A DNA stretch of 64,000 bases from Palaemon carinicauda. Taxonomy: Eukaryota; Arthropoda; Malacostraca; Decapoda; Palaemonidae. The stretch spans positions 11,926,184 through 11,990,183 of the forward strand of contig NC_090736.1 of the NCBI RefSeq assembly GCF_036898095.1. The letters are read 5' to 3'. Made by a program: the position numbers and the translations under genes. Every line of letters begins with the position of its first letter. Positions within the stretch are counted from its first letter, which is position 1. Positions 29,136 to 41,240 of this stretch are shown here, one piece after another. The notes below the pieces were generated by a model that searched no databases, had not been told where the DNA came from, and saw nothing but the letters and a program-made list of their open reading frames with translations.

Positions 29136-29982
29136 CGGAGTTTCTCGTGTATTTGCGGGAAGAAATGCGCCTTTCAGTCTCGGCAGTGAAAGGCTATCGC
29201 TCAGCCTTAAGTCTTGCCTTCAGGCTCAAAGGAATGGATATTTCCTCTTCGCTGGAACTTTCCCTACTCATACGAAGTTATGAACTTACCTGCCCTCAGT
29301 CGAAAGTGAGACCTCCTCCATGGAACGTGGTTCGAGTTCTCAGGTCTCTTAAGAGACCTCCCTTCGAACCATTACGCCAGGCTTTTGATCGCCACCTGAC
29401 TTGGAAGACGGTGTTCCTACTTGCTTTGGCCTCGGCCAAGCGAGTCGGCGAACTTCATGGTCTCTCGTATGACATCGCCCATTCAAGGGGATGGGGGGAG
29501 GTAACGTTCAAATTCGTCCTTGAGTTTGTTGCTAAGACTCAAAATCCAGGATTGCCGGACCCTCGGTTCAACTCTTTCCGGATTTCGAGTCTCTTCGTTC
29601 CGTAACAGATGACCCAGACCATCTCCTACTCTATGTTAAGAGAACAGCTGCAATTCGTCCTCGGGTGCAGACATTGTTTGTGAGCACCGGAAGGACGAAG
29701 AGGAGGGTCACTAAGAATACTATCTCAGCGTGGATTCGCAGGGTTATCCGTCATTCCCTGAATCCCGACCCTCCTCCGTCACGTCGCCCTAGAGCACACG
29801 ATGTCGGGCATTGCTACGTCCCTGGCCTTCAAGAAGAAGAACTCAGTGACGCAGGTTTTACAAGCAGGGGTTTGGAAGCGTCAGACGACCTTCACAGCCC
29901 ACTACCTGCAAGACGTGACCCACAAGAGGCTCGATACGTTTTCTATCGGCCCTGTGTGGCTGCACAACAGCTGGTATAAACC
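28817..29982 (+). pseudogene. DIRS tyrosine recombinase, broken (element D)
   Basis: YR overlapping the RNase H gene; likely ATG at 28817 (MASRRVVSGP). The N-terminal DNA-binding part and the first catalytic Arg (LASAKRVGELHG) are intact to 29605, where two extra bases (GAGTCTCTTCG versus GAGTCTTCG in element H) cause a frameshift. About 21 bases encoding the CPVRSLR motif are missing near 29630. Near 29805 a two-base deletion restores the frame but removes the HDVR box. The Tyr (FTAHYLQD) and C-terminus survive. Confidence 0.85.
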
Positions 29983-30305
29983 TCAGGCTCCTTAATGGGC
30001 AAGTAGCAGAGGGTTGAGGGCATTGTTACCCTGTTTTAGTCTGCAGGAATGAAAAGGTATGCCTGGCCCTTATTTTTTTCTTCATTCTCCCCTCTCTTGG
30101 GGAAAGATCAACTTCCTAGGACGAGTCACACTTCATTCCTTCACACACAAGCTTACGTAGGCCGCGGTCCTTGCAGAGCAAGGCACTTGCAAGGTGCCGG
30201 GACTCCTTATCTTTGAGTACTGACACACTCAGATACTGAGTCCCCGGGCAAAAAGCCAAAAGCCAGTAATGGCTGGGACTTACCACCCTACCTAAGGGTT
30301 GAGTC

Positions 30306-30414
30306 ACCCATATTAAATAGCGTGGTTTGTATTTCAGTTACGGAACAAATGACAAATTCGTAGATAATTTGTATTTTTCCTATTTTCCTAACTATACAAA
30401 CCTTGGCTATTTAA
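30306..30414 (+). repeat. ICR of DIRS D
   Basis: Reverse complement of the left outer end (AGCGTGGTTTGTATTTCAG to CGGAACAAAT) fused to that of the right outer end (GACAAATTCGTAGATAATTT onward). A small duplication (TTTTCCTA twice) interrupts the second half. The 29983-30305 noncoding stretch holds no gene. Confidence 0.88.
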
Positions 30415-30460
30415 TCAAACTTGCCCGCCAGCCCTGTCCCCCGGGAAGTCCTACCTCTAA

Positions 30461-30638
30461 GCAAAGTGAGCTAATCACAGGTTGTGAGGGGGGGAGGGGT
30501 AGCTAGTTAGCGAGGGGATAGTAAACTATCGTTAAAATTCTAATGGCTCGTCATTTCAGCTACGCCGAAAGTAATACCCATATTAAATAGCTAAGGTTTG
30601 TATAGTTAGGAAAAATACAAATTATCTACGAATTTGTC
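30461..30638 (+). repeat. Right ITR and outer end of DIRS D
   Basis: GCAAAGTGAGCTAATCACAG to CATATTAAATAG is the inverted partner of 23166-23321, shortened by indels around the G-rich tract. The outer end then runs to TTTGTC. Confidence 0.87.
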
Positions 30639-31148
30639 TTATTAAAACATATTTTTTAATTCATATTTTAAACTTTTCAAGAATGTCTTCAATTTTGGTA
30701 ATTTTAGAAATTGAAGTATGATTAAAGTCATTTGTTTAGCTTTAGTCACACTTGATATATTTAAGACTTGAATAATTAACATCCTGGTACATTTTTATTC
30801 CCTTAAAGTTGGCTTGACCCCCACCATTAAAACAATGTTAATTAGGGGCTACTGCAAACTATCTACCTTTTTGTTTCTCCTGATCTAACTCATTTAAAAC
30901 CATTTGAAAGATATTGCTGTACAGTATGTACAAGAAAGTTAATTTTAAAGGGGACTCTTTTATATTGAAATATTCACTTTTCAAAAAAATAAATACAGTT
31001 TGCAGACTATAAAATTATCAATCATTTCATGTTGGGATGACATATATTTTTCCATATTAAAAAAGTTAGATGCAATTTTTCTCCAAAAATGTAATGGTTT
31101 GAGAAATTGGGCTTCAAAATTTTTATTGTAGAGTTTGATTGAACAGAC
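30639..31148. other. AT-rich spacer between DIRS D and E
   Basis: No coding frame, repeat unit or terminal repeat seen. It may be ordinary intergenic or intronic host DNA. Confidence 0.5.
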
Positions 31149-31455
31149 TTTGTTCCGTAACTGGAATACAAACCACGCTATTTATTAGGGGTTATACTTT
31201 TGCCGGAGCTGAAATGACGAGCCATTAGAATTTAGCGAGGGTTAACTACCCACACCGCTAGTTAGGGGGGGTAGGGGGTTAGCTTGCTGCCACTCCGGTT
31301 CACACACCTGTGATTTAGTCACTTTACTTTACTTTTGGCTTGGATGGAGAGCGGTTGTTTTCTCTCTCCCTCCTCGCCTATTCTGGACTGCCATTAATAT
31401 TTGTCTTTTAACTTACTTTTTCTTATACATGTATATATATGAAAACATTCTTAAT

Positions 31456-31497
<42 letters not shown>
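31456..31497. repeat. (TA)n microsatellite
   Basis: About 40 bases of TA within the 5' part of DIRS E. Confidence 0.95.
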
Positions 31498-31501
<4 letters not shown>

Positions 31502-32547
31502 ATAGAAATGTGATAAGTTTCCTTTTCAGTGTTTGTGCGGTGTGTCTGATACATATATGACAGCGACACTTGCTTAAATTAGCAAGGCCAGCACAGTTCC
31601 ACTTCGTGGGGAACGACCTCTCCCTCTCTTGTCCATCGGTCTTCTCGTCGGCATATAACCGTTAACTCGGCTGCCACAAGGGAATCGTCATCGCCAGGAC
31701 CCTCTTCATTCAACTATTGTCTTCACCTTTTCCCTTTTCCTATGGGAAACATGGATTTCTGAGCGAAGGGAATGTGGCCTCTCAGAGATTGACTACGGTC
31801 TTTTTCTTCTCGAGGTCGTTCACCTTTACAACAACAGTGTACTATTGGGGAAGCTCCTTTCCTGTGTGATTGTTTGTCTCAATTATTTTTAGTGAAATTA
31901 TAATTGTAGTTTCAACTTTTCAGCTTTTCTCTGTTGGGAACACTTCCCTTCGGAGGATCAGTGGTTCTCACTATTAGTGAATATTTCTTAGCTGATATAA
32001 ATAATTATAATTCTGTTTTTATTACAGTTACTCCGCCTCCCCCCCTTCTCCAGTGGATGTCGACTGGGGAAAGAAGGGCGCAATACTTATTTTTATGTTG
32101 TTCCCTCGGGGTTCCTCTTCGGAGTTCCTCCCTAGGGAATTTCTGTTAAATAATTGATTTTATTTTTTCCCAGTTAACTATGCAGTTTTTCTTCGTTCGA
32201 CGAAGCAGAGCTGTTCTGTTCATGCCTGGGGAATCTGCTGTCACTGCCGGCCCTCAGAGGACGTCGTCATGGGCGTCATCCCTTCTCTTAGAAGTACTCC
32301 CGTGACATGACCAGCACTTCAGATCATCTTAGAACGCTAAAGGAGGTTTGCCTCCAGGGGTTGGACAACTTCCCTTCCGAGAGAAAGTTTCCTCCCCAGG
32401 TGTGAGGTTGTTTCTCCCTTCCGAGGGAGAACTTCCCACATCTTAATAAATTCATCGTCTCTGACTGCTGTTGCTGCCTTCGCCCAGACTTCTCTTTCCC
32501 CTTGCTGAGTGTCTCTTCCTTCAGGGGCAGAGCACGGTCTTGGCAAG

Positions 32548-32752
32548 TGTCTTCTATGAAGTGCTTACCTCTCGTTCGTGAGAGAGGCCACTCATAGAGA
32601 CTCCTCCTTGGAGGATCGCTACTGTTAAAGGTCAGCTTGCTAATCCACCGGCCCTAATGGGCGTCTTCAAGTCTCTTCTACGAAGTGTTCACCTCTCTCG
32701 TTCGCGAGAGAGGCCACTCATAGAGACACCTCTTCGGAGGATCACGCTGCTC
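32548..32752 (+). repeat. Two-copy tandem repeat with palindrome, about 126 bp
   Basis: The motif TCTTCTATGAAGTG ... GAGAGAGGCCACTCATAGAG ... GGAGGATC occurs at 32548-32625 and again at 32674-32752. Each copy includes a short palindrome around CTCTCGTTCG(C/T)GAGAGAG. It lies in the ORF1 region of DIRS E. Confidence 0.75.
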
Positions 32753-32755
32753 ATC

Positions 32756-33070
32756 AGTTCCTGATCATCCTACCAGCGCAACCTTGTGCTGCAACTTAGT
32801 CCATGGACTTCGGTCCTGGACTCTTCCTAAGGCCAGCCTGCTGGTCCACCGGCCCTCATGGGCTTCATCAGTTCCTGATCATCCTACCAGCAGACCTACC
32901 AGCGCAACCTTGCACTGCAACTTAGTCCGTGGACTTCGGTCCTGGACTCTTCCTAAGGCCAGCTTGCTGGTCCACCAGCCCTCATGGGCTTCATCAGTTC
33001 CTGATCATCCTATCAGCGCAACCTTGCGCTGCAACTTAGTCCGTGGACTTCGGTCCTGGACCCTCCTGCG
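32756..33070 (+). repeat. Tandem repeat, about 114-126 bp, 2.6 copies
   Basis: Starts of copies: GTTCCTGATCATCCTACCAG at 32756, 32870 and (one change) 32996. Each contains GCAACTTAGTCC and GACTTCGGTCCTGGAC. The open frame 32784-33113 simply translates this repeat and is not a gene. Confidence 0.85.
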
Positions 33071-33439
33071 CAGTTGCGGTCTCGGATCCAATGCTTCAGC
33101 TCCTGCCAAATAGTCTGTGCTCGCAGATCCAATGCGCCAGCTCTTGCCTAAGAGCCAGCGCTTACCTGCTCTCCAGGCAGAAATTGAGCACCAGCATCAT
33201 CCTGTGTGCCATCGCTCCAGTACTCTTCTTCATTCTCGTGCAATAGGCAGTAAAAAGGAATAAAACATTTTGGACAGGTCACCATTGCCCCATTCCTCCC
33301 CGCAAACGCATAACATTGCCCCTGGGAAAAGAGGAAAAAGGCTTCACAGAAGGATTCAAGATCCCGAAGATTCCATCTTACAAGGGGAATCGAAACGGGG
33401 AATCCTTGGTCCCTGTCTCTTCTGAAGTTTCTTTTTTCC

Positions 33440-33870
33440 TTGACAGACTACCGTCAGCAAACAGGAAAGCATCAACAGTCTGATCCCTAGGTCACTGTTT
33501 GCTGATGGCTAGTTCACGGTTTACTGATCGCTAGGTCGCCGATCTCCAGATCACCAGTTGCTTGCTCAACGCTGATCTTTGACCTCTAGTCCCTCCAGTG
33601 ACTAACGATCTCCGATTTCTATCGTTCCAATCACCGATTGCTAGTCAATAACCAGTCATCAGCTTGCTGATCACTAGATCACCGATGAGCAGCTCATCTT
33701 TCTTTGATCATTGAACTCAGCTCGCTGATCTCTGACCAGCTCATCTTCAGCTTGCTGATCTCTGACCAACCAGGAGGGACCATAATCAGCTTGCTGATTT
33801 CTAACTCACCATCGGCTCACAGACCACCGGTTCACCGATCATCGGCAATTCGCCAGCAATTCATGACTCG
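33440..33870 (+). repeat. Degenerate GATC-rich repeat
   Basis: AGCTTGCTGATCTCTGACC, GATCACTAGATCACCGAT and similar units recur irregularly. It occupies the place where element D has its RSPAR minisatellite, so it may be its decayed or independently evolved counterpart. Confidence 0.6.
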
Positions 33871-34276
33871 AACTTACTAGTCAACCTCTTCCCGTAGTTC
33901 CCTAGATCAGAAGGTATACAACATACTTCTCGCTACTGGCCGTTCGCCATCACATTAAAGTGATCGGCAAACGTTCGACAACCCTCGTCAACGGCTTGTC
34001 GACAGGGAACTACTTGCGAGCACTCTCCAACTGCACAGTAACCACGATACCCAACTGTTAACCATTAATTAACATTCGCCAGATTGATTCTATTCTAAGG
34101 AATAGCATCAATCCCATTAGGTCGCATGGTAAGGCTAAGCGTTGCCTTCCTTCTGTTAGTTAAAGGAATTCTCTCTCAGGGAAGAATTCTTACACTGGGT
34201 ATCGCGTCTGATTCTTTACGACACGAGTCAAGACTCCAGCGTTGACAATCTTCCATGCAAAAGGATCCGCAAGGAG

Positions 34277-36580
34277 ATGTCCCTTTGTGTCGATGTCCAC
34301 ACCATGTTAGAGTTCGAACAAGGGCTAAGACCTCAGGTCTTCGTTTGCACACTGGACCTAAAGGACACTTACTTCCAGGCCCAAACCATTCATCTAGGAA
34401 GGTTGGAAGATTGTCTAGACAAACAAGAAACACCAGTTCAGGGCACTGTGTTTCGGTCTTTCCACTACACCCATCCTGGTCTCACAGGATCGGCTTCTGT
34501 CTCCTCCGTTTCGGGACGACTGACTGACCTTAGCTGACTCAGTGGCAACCTTGCATTAGCACCGGAACTTTTTACCAAGATCCAGTATCAGGGTAAACCT
34601 GCGGAAATCTTCCCTACTTCCCTCCCAGAAGACTGGTGTATCTGGGAATGATTCTAGACACCAATCTCCACAAAACCTTTTCGAAAACGAGAACGACTCC
34701 CATTCCAAAGGGACTTGAGTCGGACTGGAATCAGACCCTCGATCCCCCAAACATTCTGACCCCCTTGGGACCAGAAGTTTGGACGAACCTCTAGGGATGG
34801 GTGTCAGTCGAGAATCTACTGATCGGCATAACCTTCTCATCCTTCCCTACCCCTTGGACTTGAGGTTGTGCTTAGAACACATCAAAAGAAGAGAGGAGGG
34901 ACCATAGTGCTGCACCACACAACCTCAGCCCCCTGGACAGAGTCCGAAAGTACCTTCACTTAAATCTCTTAAGAGATGAAGGCCAACTTTCCGGTCCTTC
35001 AGCAGCCTCATCGGTTCCTAACAGACAACTCAGTGATGTGATGGACGACAACACCACTCACCACATAGAGACTCACATCGGCAAGCAAGAAGGAACTTGC
35101 TCGTAACCTCTTCCCATCTAACAGTATAAACACTAAGATGGGCCAAAGTCCATTCAATACCACTATCAGCCTGCTTCATTCCAGATTAGAAGAACGTGCT
35201 CGCCGACAATCTGTGCACAGCATCTCGGATAAGGTATACCGAATGATCTTTGAATTGCCTTTTAGCCGACAAAGTCCCGACTTTACGGAGTCCTCCAACT
35301 AGGGATCTGTTCGCAACGCTCCTGAACCTCAGGCTGCCGTTGCTCCCCAGCTCTAGACCCCAAGGCTCTCTGGCAACAACGGTGGGTACAACAATGATGT
35401 TTACGTCTCGTCCCTGTTTTATCCGGAGAAGGACACTCAAGAAGGCTAGAACATCGGTCAACCTCTCAAGGACTCTCCTAGCTCCGCTATGGTATTACAG
35501 TATGCAGAACGGAGAACGGTTTCCAAACCTTTTGCAGCTCCTGATAAGTCTATCCAAGAGAGCCCTCTCCACATCACAGACAACCCACTTTGACACCTAC
35601 CACAAGCTATAGCTTTGCTATGATTGTACGCCTAGAAACTACCCAATACCTCTTTTGCGAAAAGGTTGTCTAGATATGAGGAATTCCTCAGCATCAGTCT
35701 ACCAGGCAGTATAACGTCTTGTGTGGTTGGCGTCATGTGAAAGTGTCTCTCTCCACTAGGTACCTTGATTCCAGCAAAAGCGGAATCCTCGAGTATATAC
35801 AAGAGGAAAAGACCCCCTACTCTGTTTCGACAGGTAAAGATGATCACTCAACCTTGATACTTCACCTTCAAACTGAAAGAAAGGGACACCCTCTCATTAA
35901 TAGACTTTTCCTAACTCATACGTACTTACAACTTGCCTTTCCCCAGTCGTAATTGAGACCTTCCTCTCGGAACATGGTTCAAATTCTCTGATCACTAAAG
36001 AGACCTCCTTATGTTCCACTTCACTAGGCAACAAATTTTCTCCTGATTTAAGAACACAATGTTCCTACACACTCGGACAGCAACCATTCGAGTCAAGGAA
36101 CTTCATGGTCTCTCTTTCGACATCGCCCATTATTGAGAAGGGCGAAAGACAATGTTCAGTTTCGTCTCTGAGTATGTCGCCAGACACAGTCTCCAGAGGT
36201 GACGGATCCTACACAAGTCTCTACTCGGTAACGGACAATCCAGATCATCCGTTACTGTACCCAGGGTAAGTTATGAGACTTTACCTAAAGAAAACGGCAA
36301 CAGCCCACCCGGGTCCCTTCTCTTGTCATCAGCACTGGGAGAGACTAGAGGAGGATCACCGAAACATCATCTCGACATAACGACACAGTGTCAGGGGCAT
36401 AACCATCCCCCTGGTCCTTCTTAGCAGATTACTCTGTGATGCAGGTTTTACAAGAAAGGATGTGAATGCTCCAGGTGACTTTCACAACCTTTCTCCTGCA
36501 AGACGTGACCCACAGGAACTCGATACGATCTCTATCGGTCTGGTGGTGGCTGCACAAGAGCTGGTTGTATACCTCAAGCT
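34277..36580 (+). pseudogene. Scattered RT, RNase H and YR remnants of DIRS E
   Basis: RT: FVCTLDLKDTYFQ near 34340 matches CTLDLKDAYFQ of element D; the YLDD box near 34515 is broken. Post-RNase H: TRDLFATLLNLRLPLL near 35300 and NLSRTLLAPLWYY near 35460. YR: fragments at 36429-36575, including the C-terminal end (SIGLVVAAQELV). Stops and indels occur in every frame, so no protein can be produced. Confidence 0.75.
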
Positions 36581-37061
36581 CCTTATTGGACAAGTAGCAG
36601 AAGGTTGAGGGCACTGTTACCTGGTTTAAGTCTGCGTGAATGAAAAGATTTGACTGGCTCTTATTCTTTCTTCATCCTACCCTCTCGTGGGGAAAGCAGC
36701 ATCCTGGGTTCTCTGCATAAGCTGACCTCAAACCACTGCAGGTAAACCATGCTCCCTTGTGTACCTAGTATTAAGCTAATACTGTTGCGTCCCCATACCC
36801 TGCCGAGGTGGTACTGTATTGGGAAAGTCTTGGTTACATCAGGTTTTTCCTACATAGACTCGGAATAACTTTACCTGGACAGTCACACTTCTGCACGTCT
36901 CAACACACAGCTTGCTTAGGCCGCGGACCTTGCCTAGCAAGGTTTTAGCGAGGGCAGGGACTCCTTATTTTTGAGTACTAACTGTACTCGGATAAGGAGC
37001 CCCCGGGCAAAGCCGAAAGCCAGATTGGCAGGGACGTCCACCCTTCCTAATGTGTGAGTCA

Positions 37062-37160
37062 CCCCTAATAAATAGCGTGGTTTATATTCCAGTTACGGAA
37101 CAAATGACAAATTTGTAGATAATTTGTATTTTTCCTAACTATACAAACCTTAGCTATTTA
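37062..37160 (+). repeat. ICR of DIRS E
   Basis: AATAGCGTGGTTTATATTCC to ACGGAACAAATG fused to ACAAATTTGTAGATAATTTG onward: reverse complements of the two outer ends at 31149 and 37422. Confidence 0.82.
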
Positions 37161-37206
37161 TACAAACTTGCCCGCCATCCTTATCCCCCTTGAAGTCCTA
37201 CCTCCA

Positions 37207-37370
37207 AGCAAAGTGACTAAATCAGAGGTGTGTGAACGGGAGTGGTAGCAAGCTCCCCCCCCCTACCCCCCCCCCCCCCCCCCGCTAACTAGCGGTGTGG
37301 GTAGTTAACCCTCGCTAAATTTTAATAGCTCGTCATTTCAACTCCGCCAAAAGTATAATCCCTAATAAAT
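37207..37370 (+). repeat. Right ITR of DIRS E with long C-tract
   Basis: Inverted partner of about 31178-31320. Two runs of C (about 37254-37285), the second at least 16 bases long, lie where other family-2 copies have G/C-rich tracts. Homopolymer length may be imprecise in the assembly. Confidence 0.8.
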
Positions 37371-37909
37371 ATCTAAGGTTTGTATAGTTAGGAAGAATAC
37401 AAATTATCTATGAATTTGTCATGTTTATGACACGCTTCCATATAACGAGATTCTTCCTCGTTACTTCGCACATCGAAACAAAATGTTCACTAACTTTACG
37501 GTGTTGACTGCCGAACACGAGCAATCGACAATGGCCTTATAATACATTTGTTTTTGTGTTATTCAGTCAAACACTTGGTGGGACTTACAGTTCACAGGCA
37601 AGATAATATGAATACAGAGCCGCATCACAGACCACTAACACAATAGTAACAGACCATCAACCACATTCATAATTTTTATGTACAGTACTTGACGAATACT
37701 CTAAAGTTCCCTTTTGGGTGAAGGGGGCTGCTGTCTTTACCTAGAATGGAATAATAACAGATTAAAGCACTTTTTAGTGGGCACAGAGGGCTATAAAAAA
37801 AATAAAAAAAATTAATAGTGTGTTTCATAACCTTCAACCCACTAAGCTTTCTTAGATACAAACCACTTTTTTATTCCAACACAATCACCAAGACGGTAAT
37901 CTGCCACAA

Positions 37910-39160
37910 GGCCAGAGCCATTTTCGGTAATCTCGTGCATGCTTAGGCCAAAGAAAATGCAGGAAAAAAGGACATTGCAGCAGACACCCTCCAGTGTTCA
38001 AGGCTTAGCGTGGGTGGTTTGAAAAATTCAGGAGACAGACTGGCGTTCGTGCAGTGGTGCAGCATGTGGTGGCAACCACCTCAGAGACGAAAGACCAAAA
38101 TCTTTCTCAAGAAATTTGAAGGGTCAACTCGATAGGAAGGCTTCAGAAAGTCTTCAACTGAACAAAATTGGACTCTTTTGAATAAAAATGCCTCATTGGA
38201 CCTATATTACAGCAGAAAAGAAGCTTTCTGGGCATAACCCTATGAATGACAGGCTTACTCCTGCACTCAGTGCCAATGCCTGTGGGCATTGGAAGGTTAA
38301 TCCCCCACTGTTGTATCATTCAGAGTCCTCGAGCCTTCAAGTCCCACAAAGTGATAAAGGAGAAGCTTTTAATGATGTGGAGGGCTAATGGGAAAGCCTG
38401 GGTAATGAGACAGTTTTTCATAGAATGGGTAAACCTCTGTTTCAGTCAGACTGTTAGAAATTGTCTAGAAGAGAACCACCTCCCTCTGAAATGCCTACTA
38501 GTGTTAGACAATGCCCCTTTCACGCTCCTGGCCTCGAGGATGATATTCTCCTAGAGTACAGTATTCCTTTATTAAGGTTCTCCTCCATCCACTTAACACC
38601 ACCCCTCTCCTCCAGTCCATGGACCAGCAAGTGCTTTCAAATTTCAAGAAGCTCTAGACGAAGAGATGTTTCAAAATCACTAACAGCACAATCTCACTTT
38701 ATATGAATTTTAAAAGGAGCATTTTGATATTGGGATATTCCTCAGTCTCGTTGATTAAGCTTGGCAGGGTTTTGAGGCATACCTAGAATAGTTCAGGGAA
38801 GAAGCTATGGCCTGATGCCGTCTCCGCACAAGACTTCGAAGGATTAGACGTAGGCCTAGCTGAAGACGAAGCTGAAACCGTTGATGATCCTGCACCTGTT
38901 TCGCAATCTGAAGTTGAGGAAATTGTTTCATTCGGGGAGGTCCATGGGCCTGATTATTGATGAGGCTGACTTTAATGAGCTTCTCAAGGAGCTCCAAGAG
39001 GAGGTTATGACGAACGACCTAAAGGAGTCGGATGCCATGCAAGTGAATGTCATTCAGGAACAGTTCTCGGATGGCGAATGGTTCACACAGGTCGTCTGCT
39101 TGCATGGTTTAATGACATTTGCCAGTCATTTCAGAAACATTTTAAAAAGTAGCTAGAAAT
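37910..39160 (+). pseudogene. Tigger/TIGD1-like transposase remnant
   Basis: Degenerate DDE transposase of another Tigger subfamily. Fragments in order: FEKFRRQTGVR-like near 38020, FNEQNWTLLNKNA near 38150, then the best part 38375-38520 (MMWRANGKAWVMRQFFIEW, LPLKCLLVLDNAP with a catalytic Asp), the PPNTT-type region near 38600 in a different frame, and Glu-rich C-terminal pieces to 39156. Many frameshifts and stops. No terminal repeats were identified. It is distinct from the transposase at 852-2268. Confidence 0.75.
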
Positions 39161-39169
39161 AAGGCTTTT

Positions 39170-39884
39170 TGGATCGTTATTTTTCATAGGTGAAGGTCAA
39201 AATGATCCTTAAAAACGAAGTGGAAGTGAAGAAGAAATTGATGAAATTTAGAAAAGTGCAAAATGTGAAGTGGAAAAAAAAAATAAAAAGCAAAAAGAAA
39301 AGAAATTAAATTTTAAGTGTTTCGTAAAGTTAAGTGTTAATGTTTTCTGCTGTTTGCCCTCCTCTGTCGCCACTTTCGCTTTCGGTCATCGCCTCACTCA
39401 AAAAGTAAGATTCCACATTTTCGTATAATTTTTCCTTTATCACCGTATTGCAATATGTTGTAATATCTAATTCATTTACAGGTATTAATGGTTACGTTAG
39501 GTATATTGAATGATTCAAATGTATTTGGCTTTATTTTATTCTGGTTTTACCTTTATTATAAAATTTGTGATGTCTCCGCATGCCTTGGAACGTGTTAGGT
39601 GTTGTACATGTAAAACGTGACTCATTATATATAAAAAAGAATTGTTGTGAAAGCCACTCCGGATTGGATTACTTTCATATTCTGAGGTATTACTGTACAG
39701 TAAAAGAAAACAAATAATCTATTTCTTAGAGAAATATAGAAAATTGTTGAATTACTGTATATGAGATATTAAGATTAATAGCTTTCTTGAGTCTTTAAAG
39801 AAAAGGCAAATAATTATGTACCCAAGTCAGAAAATTATTGTGTGCGGGACGTGACACGCTTGTGTAAATTTGGAAAAAAAATAC
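39170..39884. other. AT-rich stretch, nothing recognised
   Basis: Probable remainder of the decayed Tigger element or host DNA. No gene or repeat structure is visible. Confidence 0.45.
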
Positions 39885-39903
39885 TTTTAAATATTTAACT
39901 TAG

Positions 39904-40058
39904 CCGGTGAATATATAATAGCTGCAACTCTGTTGCTCGACAGACAAAAAACAGTAAAAACTCGCCAGCGATCGCTATACAGGTTGCGGGTGTGCCCACC
40001 AGCGCCAACTGTCGGCCAGATAACACTCACGATGTAAACAAAGACTCAATTTCTTCTC
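39904..40058 (+). repeat. Left ITR of DIRS C
   Basis: CCGGTGAATATATAATAGC followed by the C-specific CAACTCTGTTGCTCGAC; complementary to 46072-46218 with several mismatches (for example around GATGTAAAC). Confidence 0.9.
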
Positions 40059-40269
40059 TGTCGACGTGTCGACAAGACGTACTTTTACTCGCTGTAGAAC
40101 CTGGAGTTTTCTCAACATATTTGGTGAAGTACTTCATTTTGGTTTGAGCTTTTGCAGTGCAGGTGTTTTATCTTCATCTTAAATCTTGAACTCGTTTTGG
40201 ATAGATTTAATTTTTGGTGACAAAGAGAGTATGGACTTTCTTTGACTTTTAAATGGCCGACCCTTCCCT

Positions 40270-41240
40270 TAGACGGAAGTGTGTTTAGGCTTTTAGTAAT
40301 TATCTTATCACGTTATAAATTAATTATAGATTTTCCTCTATATATTTTATATCTCACCGCCTTTATTAGGCCTCTTCGATTAACTTTCCATTTATAATAA
40401 ACATAAAAAATAAATTTTAATGTTTTGTTTATATGCGACCTTTCCTGAGAGTAGGCGGTCCTAACTTGGAAACCGAAGTTAAACAACGTTGAGCCCTTTC
40501 AATCGTAAATAGCTTTTAAAGAGCTAATGATTTAAAACTTTTTAAATGAATATTTTTAATAAATATTTTATGAAAGATTTTCTTTGAATAGTCTTCGTAC
40601 TGTTTTCAAAGATGAACTAACGTTTAGTTTATTTATGCTACGCAGTTTGCGCTCTATCGTTACGATAGAGAGAGAGAGTATCACGGTTTCACTTTGCAGA
40701 AAGAGTAAATCGATTCTGACGTTTTGTTCATTCTTCTTTCAAAGCTTAAATGTTTTAAATTCTATTTTAAAGGAACTTTTTAATTGAAAAACCTTTCAGT
40801 TTTTTCCTTTGGTCAAATAACATGTTTTTTTGACGAAACGTAATTGGGCTCTTCTCTTAGGTGCAAAATAGAGAGAGAGAGAGAGAGAGATAGAGACGGA
40901 GGGAGAGAGAGGAGAGAAAACGTTCCGTTCAAGCGGGTAACGTTGTTCTCGAGTTACTCTCGTCCCTAGTCTCTGTACGGGGAGAAAGGATAAAACGTTT
41001 TTAGTTTTATTCTCGTCCCCAGGCAATGTACGGTGAGAGATTGAAAACGTAGTTTTGAATGAACTAGTGTTTATTCTCTTCCCCAACCACTGAATTTTTT
41101 ATCTTAAAAAATGTTTACTGTTTTTTTGCTGGTATTAATGTGCTTGCATTATACGACTGATTTCGCATTTACTACCTTTTGATGAGGGTAGAATTGCGTG
41201 CTTCAGGTAGAAATCAGTAAAAGTTTCGATTTCAGTGAAA
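40270..41240 (+). other. Foreign block replacing the ORF1 5' part in DIRS C
   Basis: Follows an ATG-GCC-GAC-CCT start (40254) and is homologous to 8676-9800 of element A throughout: 5S-like stretch at about 40470-40497, CTCTATCGTTACGATAGAG palindrome near 40652, GA run at 40871-40890, CTCGTCCC hairpin units at about 40965-41040. Ends just before AACAGAAAATCGTAGTGATA, where ORF1-like sequence resumes. Confidence 0.8.

Larger units (their letters stand above)
23136..30638 (+). mobile_element. DIRS element D (family 2), full length but mutated
   Basis: A 7.5-kb DIRS element with ITRs, ICR and all three genes recognisable. It differs from family 1 in ITR sequence, in an RSPAR-type minisatellite within ORF1, and in only distant protein similarity. 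Each gene carries at least one frameshift or stop, so the copy is dead or needs help. Elements H, E and G belong to the same family. Confidence 0.9.
31149..37422 (+). mobile_element. DIRS element E (family 2), heavily decayed
   Basis: The left end TTTGTTCCGTAACTGGAATA, an ITR (about 31178-31320), the ICR (37062-37160) and the right ITR (37207-37370) with outer end to 37422 mark a complete element of the D type. Inside, genes survive only as scattered fragments: RT near 34277-34660, RNase H and methyltransferase-like pieces 34850-35612, YR pieces 35640-36580. The ORF1 area 31360-34170 is mostly degenerate tandem repeats. It is clearly older than D. Confidence 0.85.

Noticed and set aside
32784..33113. 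Repetitive 109-codon open frame
   Set aside because: It is the translation of a tandem repeat in decayed DIRS E, with no counterpart in element D.
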